NCBI GenBank assembly: GCA_018398815.1
Contig: CM031622.1
Span: 24,850,827-24,914,826 of the forward strand
DNA from: Conus ventricosus
Taxonomy: Eukaryota > Mollusca > Gastropoda > Neogastropoda > Conidae
Reading direction: 5' to 3'
Length of the DNA: 64,000 nt
The notes below the pieces were generated by a model. That model was not told the origin of the DNA. It did not search any database and saw nothing but the letters and a program-made list of their open reading frames with translations. This document shows positions 11,921 to 22,158 of the stretch, in pieces; the first letter of the stretch is position 1, and each line of letters starts with the position of its first letter. A program made the position numbers and the translations under genes.

Positions 11921-12458
11921 TCTCCCAGTATAAAACATCAAGCGTGGAGACTTTTGTCGACCATCGACTGGCGAAATTCACCAGTTCCCAACCCATTTCC
12001 TCTTCTGCTAACCTTTACAGGAGGCTGCTTTGGACCGCCAGTCCCCATGATGTTGTCTCTCATCGTCCATTCATTTCACTGAGGCTTTCGCTTTATCAGG
12101 CTGCAGGAATCGCCACGTGAAAAATTCTATGAAACAGCCCAGGGTCAGTGGAGGGCGTATAGGCCATGGGTGGACTTGCAGGGACAATGCCCTGCCCGGT
12201 TGGATGGCTGAGGGGATAAGATAAGTTAATGTTGCTTAAGAGTAACATTAAGATATTGTTGCTTATAGCCCAGCCGTCCGCAAAGGGCCACATCAGGGTG
12301 TCACCACCGTTAAAATAACTCACCAGTATTTGAAAAAAAAGAAAAAAAAAAACAACTTTCATAACAATCTAAGTTAATGGACAGCGTCTAGAAATCGTCC
12401 AGAAACTTCGTTTTATAATCTTTCTACCGTTAATATCTTAAAATCGGATGAAAAAATG

Positions 12459-15400
12459 TTAATCTCTCTCTTAAACTCAAGGATCACATCTAGGCGGGTA
12501 CATCATGAACAGGATCTTCATGGATCCCTGTAAAATGTCTGTCTCAAGCGTTGCAAGTCACTTACACTCTTAAAAGAACATGTTCATTGTGAGTGGCGCA
12601 TGACATGGATATGCACCACGGATGCTTCTTCACTCTTTAAAAGTAAGAATGGGTAAAATACGACCATGGCCAGGTGTGCAGGCCGGCATAGAAACCGTTT
12701 CCTCTTTACGACCTCCGACGTAGATCGGAGGAAGTCCTGAGTTTTGGACGGATCTGAAAGAGATTGTTATTCGTCTGGTGTTCCAATCCTCTGCAAGAGG
12801 ACTCTCACTTAATCGTTAATTTTGGGTTTCACATCTGGCAGGGGATCTAAATGTTGGACAGTTCCTCTCTTGTGGCGTTCTGGCCTAACGAGCAACCATT
12901 TTCGTTCCCGCGATGCCAACATGACCTGGAACCCAAGCAAGAGTTAATGTGGTAACGTCCGCTTTCAGTGCTTAAATAGTTCGAAGATAATCGTAAAAGT
13001 TATGGATGCTGATGATTGCGGCAGCATCTATGGCCTCCAAAAGCTGTACAGCGAATCCGACAGAACACAGAAAGTAGTCTACTAGATTGCGAGATTTTCC
13101 TTCAAAGCCAGAACCAGAGCGGTAAGTTCAGCGGAAGTGACAGAATGAAGCATTGAATGTTATGTTCCAACGGTGATAAGAGAAGGATGCCCAGGGCAGT
13201 AGGCTGCACTGGCCATCTCCCCTGCTTCAGACTTGGAACCGTTAGTGAAAACTTTTTGACTGGATGGGTATTTCGATCTGAAGTCAGCATACAATTGCCT
13301 TGTACGCCGAGAGCGGTGATCTTTGCGAAAAAGCTGCAAGATCGAAACGTAAACTAGGGTGTGAAAAGGTCCACGGAGGTTGATCCGGAAACATTGGAAA
13401 AATTCGGACACACTCTTGGTCTAGTCCTGCATTTCCGCACGTGAGGCCGAATACGTTAGACAAACGGCGGATACATTTCAGGTTGTTTTCAAACTTACTT
13501 TGGAACGGCACTAGGTCCAAGGGGACACAGTCATAGGCAGGATTCTGCAGTCTGAGAACTGTCTCGGATTAATAAATTCAAAGGACCAGTTTCAGACAGT
13601 GGTTGGACAGGGAAGGGTCACCTGCCTCTGCGTACAGGCTGTACCACAGGGGTGGTGTGGAAAACGCTCAAGAAAGGAGACGATGCCCTTTATGGTGGAT
13701 AGGGGTCCAAGAGTTTGAAGTAAGGACGATCTTGCGGAGCCGTTCACGGCACAACAGTTGTCCAGGTTGGAACGGACCCAATGGGGTGCTGTTTGGAGGT
13801 TGCCAGCCAAAGTTTTCTTATCAGCAGCCCTGTCGATGTGCGCTTCGAACCGCTGTATATTCAGTGCTTTCTGGCAAGCAAGTTTTGAGGTTTTTAATGT
13901 GGATGAGTAAGTTAAGTTTCTGGTCAAAAAGAACCCATTAGAAATTTGGCCTCGTTGACAGCTGGAATGGGAGATTTCCCTAACTTGTAGGTCAGGATCT
14001 GGAAAATAAATCTGATGGAAATTTTATGGTAGTGATTACATGTGTTTTTGTAGCTGAAAAGGTGGATACCGTTTTCTTCCGACCCACTTCGTTGGATTTT
14101 ATCCACGCAAAGCTGGAGTCTGCGCTTGGACACTCGGGTACAGGCTTCAGTTGCGTTGACAGCAAAATCATCCCCAAACAATGAGAAAGTCTGTAACACT
14201 CTTACTGATTGAGCAATGTTGCCTTAATTGGATACTAAAGAGGGCAGGAGACAGTATGATCCCTTGGTACACCGAAAACTACTTGCTAGTGGTCATCAGA
14301 GAGTGGTCCACCCGGGCCTGATACTGTCGTTCTGCAAAAAATTTTGAATGAAAACGGAGAAGTTGACCTCGAAAAACCCAGATCATGGTGGATCATGAAG
14401 TATCCAGTAGTATGGGTAGTACGTTAGGCCTTCTCAAAGTGAAGAAATGTTTCACTGCATGCTGGCTGTTAACAAAGGGCGTTACGATGGTGTAGATTCC
14501 AGACGAATAAGAATGGGGTCAACCGTTAAGTACGATCGTTTGCGGAAACAGACCTGTTCTTTCTGGATAAGGACAGCGGTTTCCAGTTTCAACATGGCAA
14601 TAGCATTGTCACATTTTCTCCATTCATAATTTACAGACCAGCTGGTCAATGCTATGGGACGGTAGTTTGATGGATTAGAAGATCTTTTCCAGGTTTGGGG
14701 TTTGGGAATGCATGAGGGCTTTTCGCCAAGTGGGTGGAAAGATACCTGATTGTCCACACATGGTTGTTTACTGTAACAGGATGTTCAGACCTTCATTGCG
14801 GAAGATGTTTCAATAGTTGATAATGGATTTCATCTATACCTGCAGTGGGAATCGCTGCAAGAATGTAAGGCAGATTTCAGTTCGTTTAAGTGAAGGAAGA
14901 TTGTAGGTCTTCCATTGTTGGTCGACGAAAAGTTGCAGGGTTGATTTTTCTTTTAGGCTTTGTTTTTGAAAAAAGTGGCTTGATGTGTTAGAGAGGAGGA
15001 TTTCTTTTTCAATTGTTGAAGCAAGCAGATTTGCAAACTGCTTTTTTCTCCGTTTTTAAAGAGTCCGAAACACTTGGTGGTTCACAGTGGGAAAGGTGTT
15101 TCTTCCACTTTGATTTTTCTTAATGATGTTCCACACTTTTTTCTTGGAAGTTTTCGATGTCAGCCTGGAGCAGAAGCTTCTACAGGACCGATCGTTTACT
15201 GATTTTAAAAGATGTGTCTCGTTTTGGCACGGAGTTTCTGATGGGCTAGAGCGTTGGGACCGGAAGGTGTTGGTATACCGTCACTGAGCCCGTTTCTCGT
15301 AACTTTGAATTTGTGGCAGTCTGTATCGAAACCTGGGTGTGTTTTTGGCATTTGAAAGTTTTTCGGAAAGACACTGGAATACAGGCTTTTGCACATTTTG

Positions 15401-16202
15401 ATCATTGTGTTAGTCAGTGTTTCTCTGGGTCCGGGACTCTGAAGATAATCTGTGTACCTGGAATTCTTTCATTAGATTAGTGGCTGCAATAGATCCCAGT
15501 TTGCTTTCTTATAATTTAGATGTTGAGGAGACAGAGACCGTGTTCAGTTATACGGGTTAGTAGAAGGACAGGGAAATGGTCTCTTCCGTGCAGGATCGGT
15601 CATGGACAGACCACTCATAGTTCCGGACCGCGACGTAGGAGGCTCAAAAAACGACAAATCATCTAAACACGAAAGTGAAATGTGGAAGAGGGGAGGTAAG
15701 TTGCTGATCGTCGTTCAGACAACACAAATCCTAAATCCGGAAAGGACCACCTCAATTAGAAGACTCTGGATGACGTACTGTCATACCCCATAGAGGATTG
15801 TGACCGTTAAAAAAGTTCTCCCATCAGCAAAAAAAGGCTCGAGGAAGTTATCCTATCAGCTGACAGGTCCTGACTGACAAACCGGGACTGAAGGTGGAAA
15901 GATAAAGGAACAGTTTGTCACAGTTTTGTGGAGAGTGAACTCTCGCGCTCAGCCTAAAGGGGAGGTAGACAGAGCGACAGGACTATACAGCAGAGTTTAT
16001 GTAGGAGAAGGGCAACACTGCCCGACAGTCCCAACGTGGAGGGTTGTGCAGGTTTTGAAAGAATTTAAGCCAGAAGAGTGAAGGTCTTCAGGCTTTGAAT
16101 TTGAGTTTCCTGAAGAGCCTACGACGAAAGGTTTTATAGTCGACACAGAAGCTGCAGTTCTCGAAGTTGGAATTTTGGTCCGGATATTCCAATGGAATAT
16201 TG
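12459..16202 (-). pseudogene. I-clade LINE ORF2 (EN-RT-RNase H), main part
   Basis: ORF2 would encode an endonuclease, a reverse transcriptase, an RNase H and a C-terminal Cys/His motif. The first codons (M-D-N) lie at 21091-21085; the frame then resumes at 16202 with FHWNIR after removal of the Tigger insert. Endonuclease remnants are at 15750-16200 (MGYDSTS region). RT remnants run to the active site (FGDD rather than FADD) near 14170. RNase H pieces (FTNGSKSE, decayed from TDGSKSE) lie near 13230. The C-terminal CIPCHAPLT-like region is at 12560-12600 and the stop is near 12459. Many small indels and stops break it. The copy at 34875 is better preserved over the shared part. Confidence 0.85.
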
Positions 16203-16505
16203 TACATCGGGCACGCTTATAAGGAGCTCGGTTAAAAGAACCTCTTTTTTAAGGAGCAAAAAAGTCACCCCCGATTTACATTGTTCTTTGTTATACTTAC
16301 AAAAACTCGGTTAGAAGGATTTCGGTTATACGATCCCTCGCTTACTGGGAGTGAAAATTAGGCCCAAACCCCGCACTGAGTCCGGTTATAAGGAGTGCCG
16401 ATAGCACAGGCATCAAACCGAAAGTAGGTCGAGTTTTTTCATCTTTCCTGTAAGGGAGAATTATCGGTACTTGCTTCCGCGGAAACTTCCGCTCATCACA
16501 ACCAC

Positions 16506-18943
16506 ATGCCGCGCTACCTTCAAGCGAACATGTCTGAACGCGCGAAAAGAGAAATCTTTTTCCCCTCAGTCAAAAGCTCGACATTATAAGAAAAATAGAA
16601 GCCAACCCTCTACAAAGAAAGGCTGTGATAGCTGAGGAGCGGGGTATTCCGTTTCCCCACCCTCTGCAACCATCTGGAGGGATCGCCAGAAATATGTAAA
16701 CAAATGTTGCCAGTGGAACCCAGGATCTATCGCGAAAACGGTCACGCGCATCTAAACGGAAACTGTGGATGACAATCTGGTTCAATGGTTTTCAGATGCA
16801 AGGTAAGGCTCGATTCTTTAGTTTTGTACTACCTGTTCGTAAGTACACCCCACCCCCCCCACCTCTCTCTCTCTCTCGTAATCAATCTCAAACGCTAACT
16901 GTGATTTTCTCGTGTTTCTGTGACAACCATTGCAATACTGTGTGCGTGCCTGTGTGTGTTATTCCATGCGTTCGTGTGTGTGTGTGTGTGTGGTGTATGT
17001 ATGTGCGCGCGCGCGCGTGTGAGTGTGTGTGTGTGCGTGGGTGTGGGTACACGTGTTACATATTTATGATGTTTTATGAGGGGTTATTATAATGTAGCTT
17101 TTATTTTAATTTTTCTTTATGTTCGTTCTGTTTGTTATGTGGGCATGTTGGAATTTAGGCTACCCTTTGGGGGATGAAAAAGTGTATCTTATCTTACCTT
17201 CTCTTCTCTTCTCATCTCTCTCTCTCTCTCTTTTTCTTTCTTCTCTCTCTCTCTCTCTCTCTTTCTGTGTGTGTGTGTGTGTGTGGGGGTGTGTGTGCGC
17301 GCGCGGCTCGCCCCAGCATTCCTCATACTTCTTTGTTGACAGAACGGGCAGTACCCCCAAAACCGAAAGTCATCATGCTGTGCCCAAAGTGAGAGCTAGT
17401 GAGAGAGAGAAAGAGAGAGAGAGGGGACCCGGAGGGGTTTCGGTTGCCCTTGTGTATGTGTGTGTGTATGTATGCGTGTGTACGTCTGTGTGGACGTGCG
17501 TGTGTTGCTGATATTTTCGTTCACCAGACGGCTTAGACCAAGATCTCCTTTTTGAACTAGATTATTTAAAGGCCTACTGTAGTGTTATTCCAGGTACTGT
17601 TCACCCTGTTATGGTTTTTTTTCTTAAAATTTCTTAGGGCACAAGGGGTACCTATGAACGACCTGTGCTGAAAATAGGCCGAGGAGTTTGCTGCTTCTCT
17701 CGGCAGTGACGGGTGGACCTGCGGAAACAGGGGGCTGGATCGATGGAAAAAAAGACACAGCATCGTATTTAAAACGATGAGTGGAGAAAGACCCAAAGTG
17801 TTGACGAAACGAAAACAGATCAGTGGGTAAAGAGGTCCTTCTACCAACTCTTGAAAAGTATGAAGAGAAGGAGTCTACAATGCTGATGAAACTGGTCTCT
17901 TTTGGCGACTTCTGCCAGACAAGACCTTCACCTTTTAAAGAAAGAAAAGCAGAGGGCAGAAGAAGTCGAAGGATAGGGTTACTGTCCTCCTGTGTTGCAA
18001 CATGGACGGTAGCGACAATGTCACCATTGTCATGGGCAAGTTTGCTAATCACGATGTTTCAAAAATGTGAAAAGATTGCCAGTGGACTACAAGTCAAACT
18101 ACAGCGCCTGGATAAACCAGCGACATTTTCTGTGAGTGGTTGCTGTCGTTTGACAGAGACATGCAAATGCAACGGCGCAAGGTGCTCCTTGTGATGGACA
18201 ACTGCTCCGTGCACAAAATCCCCGAGCAGCCCTTGAAAGCAGTCCAATTTCTGTTCTTGCCTGCGAATTTAAACTGCAAAGCTCCAACCATGCGATACGG
18301 AAAATAATACGCAACTTAAAGGTCCACTACCGACGCATGATGGTGCTCGGCATGCTTGCTCAGATGGGACGGGGGTGTGAAGGGCAAAAGAACAGGGGCC
18401 CCTGGTTCGATCTGCGGGATGCTGTCAATCTGATCGATCAGTCGTGCAGAAAGTGACCCCCACTACAATAGCAACAGTTTCCGCCACGCCGGCTTCCAAA
18501 TTGGATCTGAAGACCGACCACAGGAGCCTGTTCCTGCAGCCAGCTACGAAAACAAGAGCCTCTCCTCACACGTCTATGCAAAGAGTGGGGCATTTCGCTC
18601 AAAAGAGTACGTCAGTGTGGACGACACTTGCCGACAACGGACCCACCAACTTTTCTCAGCATCTGCTACATCCACTTCGGCAATCAAATGTTGCAGAAGC
18701 AGGGGCCACGGACTCATCAGAGGAAGACGAAGCAAGCTAAAAAGAGGCAGAAAGAGTCTCAGTTGGTGAAGTGTTAGGCTATGTGAGACAAATTAACTTG
18801 TACTGTCTGCAGGCAGGGTGTGGCGATGCAGTCACCAATTTTTTTCATGTGTTTAATGACCTGTTGATGAAACACATAGTGAATGCCCCGCCATCAGACA
18901 CAGATCAGAGATTTCTTTACTTCAATTTTCGAGTGACAATCTG
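16506..18943 (+). pseudogene. Tigger/pogo transposase, two exons, degenerate
   Basis: The transposase would bind its own ends by a CENP-B-like helix-turn-helix pair and cut and paste with a DD-D catalytic domain. Exon 1 (about 16506-16802) shows the first HTH (LDIIRKIEANPLQRKAVI, then EERGIPFP, with frameshifts). Across the splice the frame reads VDDNLVQWFSDAR-AQGVPMNDL. Exon 2 (17638-18943) continues with GSDGWTCGNRGLDRWKKRH (second HTH) and NADETGLFW (first catalytic Asp, about 17880). KVLLVMDNCSVH gives the second Asp (about 18195). In the third catalytic region QP-DQG has become QSSNHA, so the last Asp is lost. RNLKVHYRRMM and FDLRDAVNLID follow as in Tigger proteins. Several stops and frameshifts make it non-functional. 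Confidence 0.85.
16803..17637 (+). other. Spliceosomal intron inside the Tigger transposase gene
   Basis: The exon 1 edge is GATGCAAG|GTAAGG and the acceptor is TTTTTTTTCTTAAAATTTCTTAG|GGCACAAGG trimmed at 17637. Joining the edges gives GCA AGG GCA CAA GGG GTA CCT ATG, which keeps the conserved transposase frame across the join. The 835-bp intron contains TG and CT microsatellites (16975-17040, 17211-17305) and a retroposon-like GTATCTTATCTTACC tail near 17186. Confidence 0.85.
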
Positions 18944-18949
18944 AACTGT

Positions 18950-19560
18950 AGAGAAGACAAAGACAGCGAAGGGTTCAAAACAAGTGGTGGGGAGGATGGA
19001 GATGATCGAAGTGAGGGAGGGAAAGCAGGAATACAGAAACGGGGGGAAATTGCAAAAATGAGAAAGCAGGTGAAACGAAAGAAAGGGAATGAAGGAAAAG
19101 AGCAGGGGCGAGAATGCGGGGAAAAAGGGAAACGAAGAGACAGAACGAGAAGAGAAACAGAAGGGCGGAAAAGAAAAAAGACAGGAATGATTGGAAAGAT
19201 CAGGAGGGAAGGATGGGTGGTTTTGGGAAGGAAAGGGAGAAGGGCATGGAGGGGGAACGAAAGATGATTGGGGTTTGAGAGAGGTGATTTCATTGAAAGA
19301 GAGAAAGAGAAAAGCAAAGCAAACGCCAAGGAAAAAGAGAAGGGATGGAGAAGAGGCACACAGAGGCGGAGAAAAAGGATGCAGGAGTGAATGCGGAGGA
19401 GTAGGCGGGAGAGAAGAGTGGGGGAGTGGATGGAATCGACCGCAGAGGGAGAAACGGGAAAGAATGAAGGTGAAAGACTGCAAGGAAAGAGAGAAGATGA
19501 CAATGGAAATGGAGGAAATAACTGCAATGTGAAGAAAACTCTGATGAAGCGAGAAAAGAA
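18950..19560. repeat. Long purine-rich strand (about 600 bp)
   Basis: The plus strand is dominated by A and G (GAAAGAGGAGG-type, not a simple repeat). Long open frames on the opposite strand (Ser/Phe/Pro-rich, up to 219 codons) follow from this bias and are not considered genes. It lies between the transposase and OTU parts of the Tigger element. Confidence 0.75.
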
Positions 19561-19659
19561 GATGATGCATACACATGTAAAATCACCAGGTCAAAATCCT
19601 GAGCCAGATCAGTTCCACCCGACTAATTTAAAAATTGGCGAAAAGAGCAATGTTCAAGA

Positions 19660-20165
19660 TTGGGCTTTCCATATCCCATAGATCTACCCGACAGAGAAAT
19701 CAAGCAACAGCTTCGCCCACCTTCGCAGGTGGAGAACATTGTTGGGGACGGAAACTGTCTGTATGGGGACTAAGCTTTTAGCTTTGCGGGACTCAGGACG
19801 TCCAAACACGGGCGCCTGCCTGAAGGGATCCTGGTAGATTTCATGCTTGAAAACCAGAAACATTTGCCGGATATGTTGGTGGTGACCTTGCGAGTTACTT
19901 GACGAAAAACACAATGCAGGCCAGGGCATGGGGGTCCGAAAGTCGAAATTTTTGCCGCCGCAACCCTCCTGCAGACAACCGTGGTTGTGTACACAGCCAT
20001 CACCCCCTTTCCCCAGAAAGGGCTCTCGCACACCCCTCTCTTCCGGATCCCAGATGTCCCACATTTTAGGAGAAGATTTATCTCCGAAACTTATGAGGAC
20101 ATTTTGAAAGGGTGTCAAGTACCGTTTGAGCATGCAGGCCCGAGTTCTCAAACAGGCGTTTAATC
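19660..20165 (+). pseudogene. OTU-type cysteine protease domain inside the Tigger element, decayed
   Basis: OTU proteases cleave ubiquitin or ubiquitin-like chains; the family is marked by a GDGNC motif with the catalytic Cys and by a His near the domain end. Here the plus strand reads PPSQVENIVGDGNCLYGD with Cys at 19756-19758, then a stop, then AFSF and ILVDFMLENQKHLPDML, which match the usual helix after the Cys. Further on are EIFAAATLLQTTVVVY and, in another frame, IYLRNL then GHFERVSS, whose His (20100-20102) fits the catalytic position. The Cys-to-His distance is about 115 codons, normal for the fold. At least two stops and two frameshifts break it. Whether it is an original Tigger gene or a later capture is unknown. 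Confidence 0.75.
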
Positions 20166-20267
20166 CTTAGATTTCTGGAACTAAAATGATGAATAAAACC
20201 CGTCAAAGTTTTCCCTTTACCATTTCCTTCCCAACGTAATTTCCGTTTGGTCGCTGGTTGCTACAGC

Positions 20268-20662
20268 CATTTTTTTTTTTAGTTTATTGTTTTTATTGTT
20301 GTTATAGTGACAGCAGGACCTATTTTTTTCCTTCTACAATACATGTATTTCATTTTGATGATTTAAATTTTTTAGTTTATTATTGTTATTGTTGTTATTC
20401 TCACAAGAAAGTGAAATTAACCAATGAAAAAAATACATGTATTCATTTTGATAATATTTTTTTTATTGTTTTCATTGTTGTTATTCTCACAAGAAAGTGA
20501 AATTAAGCCAGTTTACAGCAGGACCTATTTTTTTTTCCCTTTTACAATACATGTATTTCATTTTGATGATAATTTTTCAGTTTATTGTTTTTATTTTTGT
20601 TATTCTCACAAGAAAAGTAAAATTAACCCAATGAAAAAATACATGTATTTCATTTTGATGTA
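20268..20662. repeat. AT-rich tandem repeat, three to four units
   Basis: The motifs AGTTTATTGTTTTTATTGTTG, TTATTCTCACAAGAAAGTGAAA and ACATGTATTTCATTTTGATG recur in the same order at intervals of roughly 80-150 bp. CAGCAGGACCTATTTTTTTC appears twice. It lies in the 3' part of the Tigger element. Confidence 0.8.
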
Positions 20663-20830
20663 AACGCATTGATAATAATGAGGAAAAAAGGTGTGCTGTG
20701 AGACTAGTCAGCGGTCTCAGATAAGTTTTATTTGTGTGGCATTATTTGCTTCCCACAAGGCAGTCGCATTCTAACACATTTTTGTTGTTCAATAGACATG
20801 AGTCTAAAGGGCATTTATTTTCAATCCGCT

Positions 20831-20961
20831 GTGGTGTGTGTGGTGTGTGTGTGTGTGTTGTGTGTGTGTGTGGGATGTGTGTGTGTGTGAGAGGGAGAAA
20901 GAGAGAGAGAGAGACAAGAGAGAGGAGAGAGAGAGGGGAGAGAGAGAGAGAGAGAGAGGGG
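20831..20961. repeat. (TG)n and (GA)n microsatellite near the Tigger right end
   Basis: TG repeats with single-base interruptions (20831-20889) pass into GA repeats (20890-20961). Subterminal GTTATAAGG motifs of the Tigger end follow directly. Confidence 0.85.
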
Positions 20962-22158
20962 AAGCCCGCTTATAAGGTAGTTGGCTTGGGTTACTCCTTA
21001 TACGAGAACTCTGTTAGAAGGAAGTTCGGTTATAAGGAGTAAAAAAATTTGGTCCCAGAGCATCCTTATAACGGGCCCGACTGTATTATCCATGGTGCAG
21101 AGGGCGAAAAGGGGGAGAGATCAGGTCATTTTCCTCCTCAACGTCTGCGTCTAAAGGTGTAAAATTTTTTTGAGAGTTGTACCGGACTGTGTTGGTCTTC
21201 AGACCTGCTGGCATACTTTCCAACAGGTGAAGAAGGTCTGGATTTGGGAGACGGTGGAGGTTTCTTCCTCATCTCCACCATCTCCACATGGATTGAACTC
21301 CCCCTTGGGCCCCCACGGGGACTGGACAGAGGGGTTCGAGGCGGGATTGCTGGTTTTTTAATCTGCCCCGCAGCAGATATTGTAGACTGCTGGGGCAGGT
21401 CTGAGGGGTGGCGGATTTTTTGCCTCCACCAGGGGCAAATTTACTTTAAGTTGGGAGGTGGTGAACCTGCTTCCCCCAGAGTTAACAATTCTACCTTGCA
21501 ATGTCTTTGAAAACGTGAAGTCATCAGTCTGGCAACTACTGACCGAGTAGGAAAATGTGGGAGCTTTCTTTACGGCCGAAGCATATGAAGAAGCTGTTGG
21601 CGTCCGACTACCAACAACCTGCTTTCGGGCCTCAAAAAGATTTTCTTTTCTGTTTTGATGCGTTGTATAGTGGCCTGAATCCAAAGAGGACAGTTTCGTG
21701 AAGAGGGATGGTCGCCACCGCAGTTTGCACAATGTGCCGGGTCTTTACACGGCCCATCATGGGTTGCCTTGCAGCAAACACTGCACACCTCCTGCCCAGA
21801 ACAACGGTCTCTGACATGGCCAAACTTCTGGCATCTGAAGCACCTCAACGGGGACGGAACATATAACTGAACCTGGACATTCAGGTAGCCGACTTTGATG
21901 ACCGGAGGCAGCACAGGGTTCCAGAATGTCAGAAAGAGGGTATTGGTGGCCACTCGTTCTGCACCTTTCTTTACTGTCACCCTGCGCACCTCCGTCACAC
22001 CCTGGGACACCAGTTCTGTTTTGATCTCTGCCTCTGAGACACCTGTTAAATCCCGGCAGCGAATCACTCCTTTCAACTGTTTATGGGGAGTCACCCTGAT
22101 CTTCCTGTCCACGAGTTTTGTTGCCCTCAGCAGCTGTTCAGATTGTTTTTGTGATCTA

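Larger units (their letters stand above)
16205..21083 (+). mobile_element. Tigger/pogo DNA transposon, 4.88 kb, carrying an OTU-domain ORF
   Basis: The element lies between TA duplications at 16203-16204 and 21084-21085. The right end reads, inwards, CAGTCGGGCCCGTTATAAGG; the left end is a decayed version, CATCGGGCACGCTTATAAGG. Both ends are followed by subterminal repeats of the GGTTATAAGGA / GGTTAGAAGGA type. Inside, in order: a two-exon transposase (16506-18943), a purine-rich strand (18950-19560), an OTU protease remnant (19660-20165), an AT-rich tandem repeat (20268-20662) and TG/GA microsatellite (20831-20960). Excision of the element restores the LINE ORF2 start in frame, so the boundaries are secure. 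Confidence 0.88.

Noticed and set aside
16803..17637. Transposon insertion in the Tigger gene instead of an intron
   Set aside because: No target duplication or terminal repeats; consensus GT-AG edges and exact frame keeping fit an intron better.
18917..19576. 219-codon minus-strand frame
   Set aside because: It is the pyrimidine side of a purine-rich tract: Ser/Phe/Pro/Leu only, no domain.
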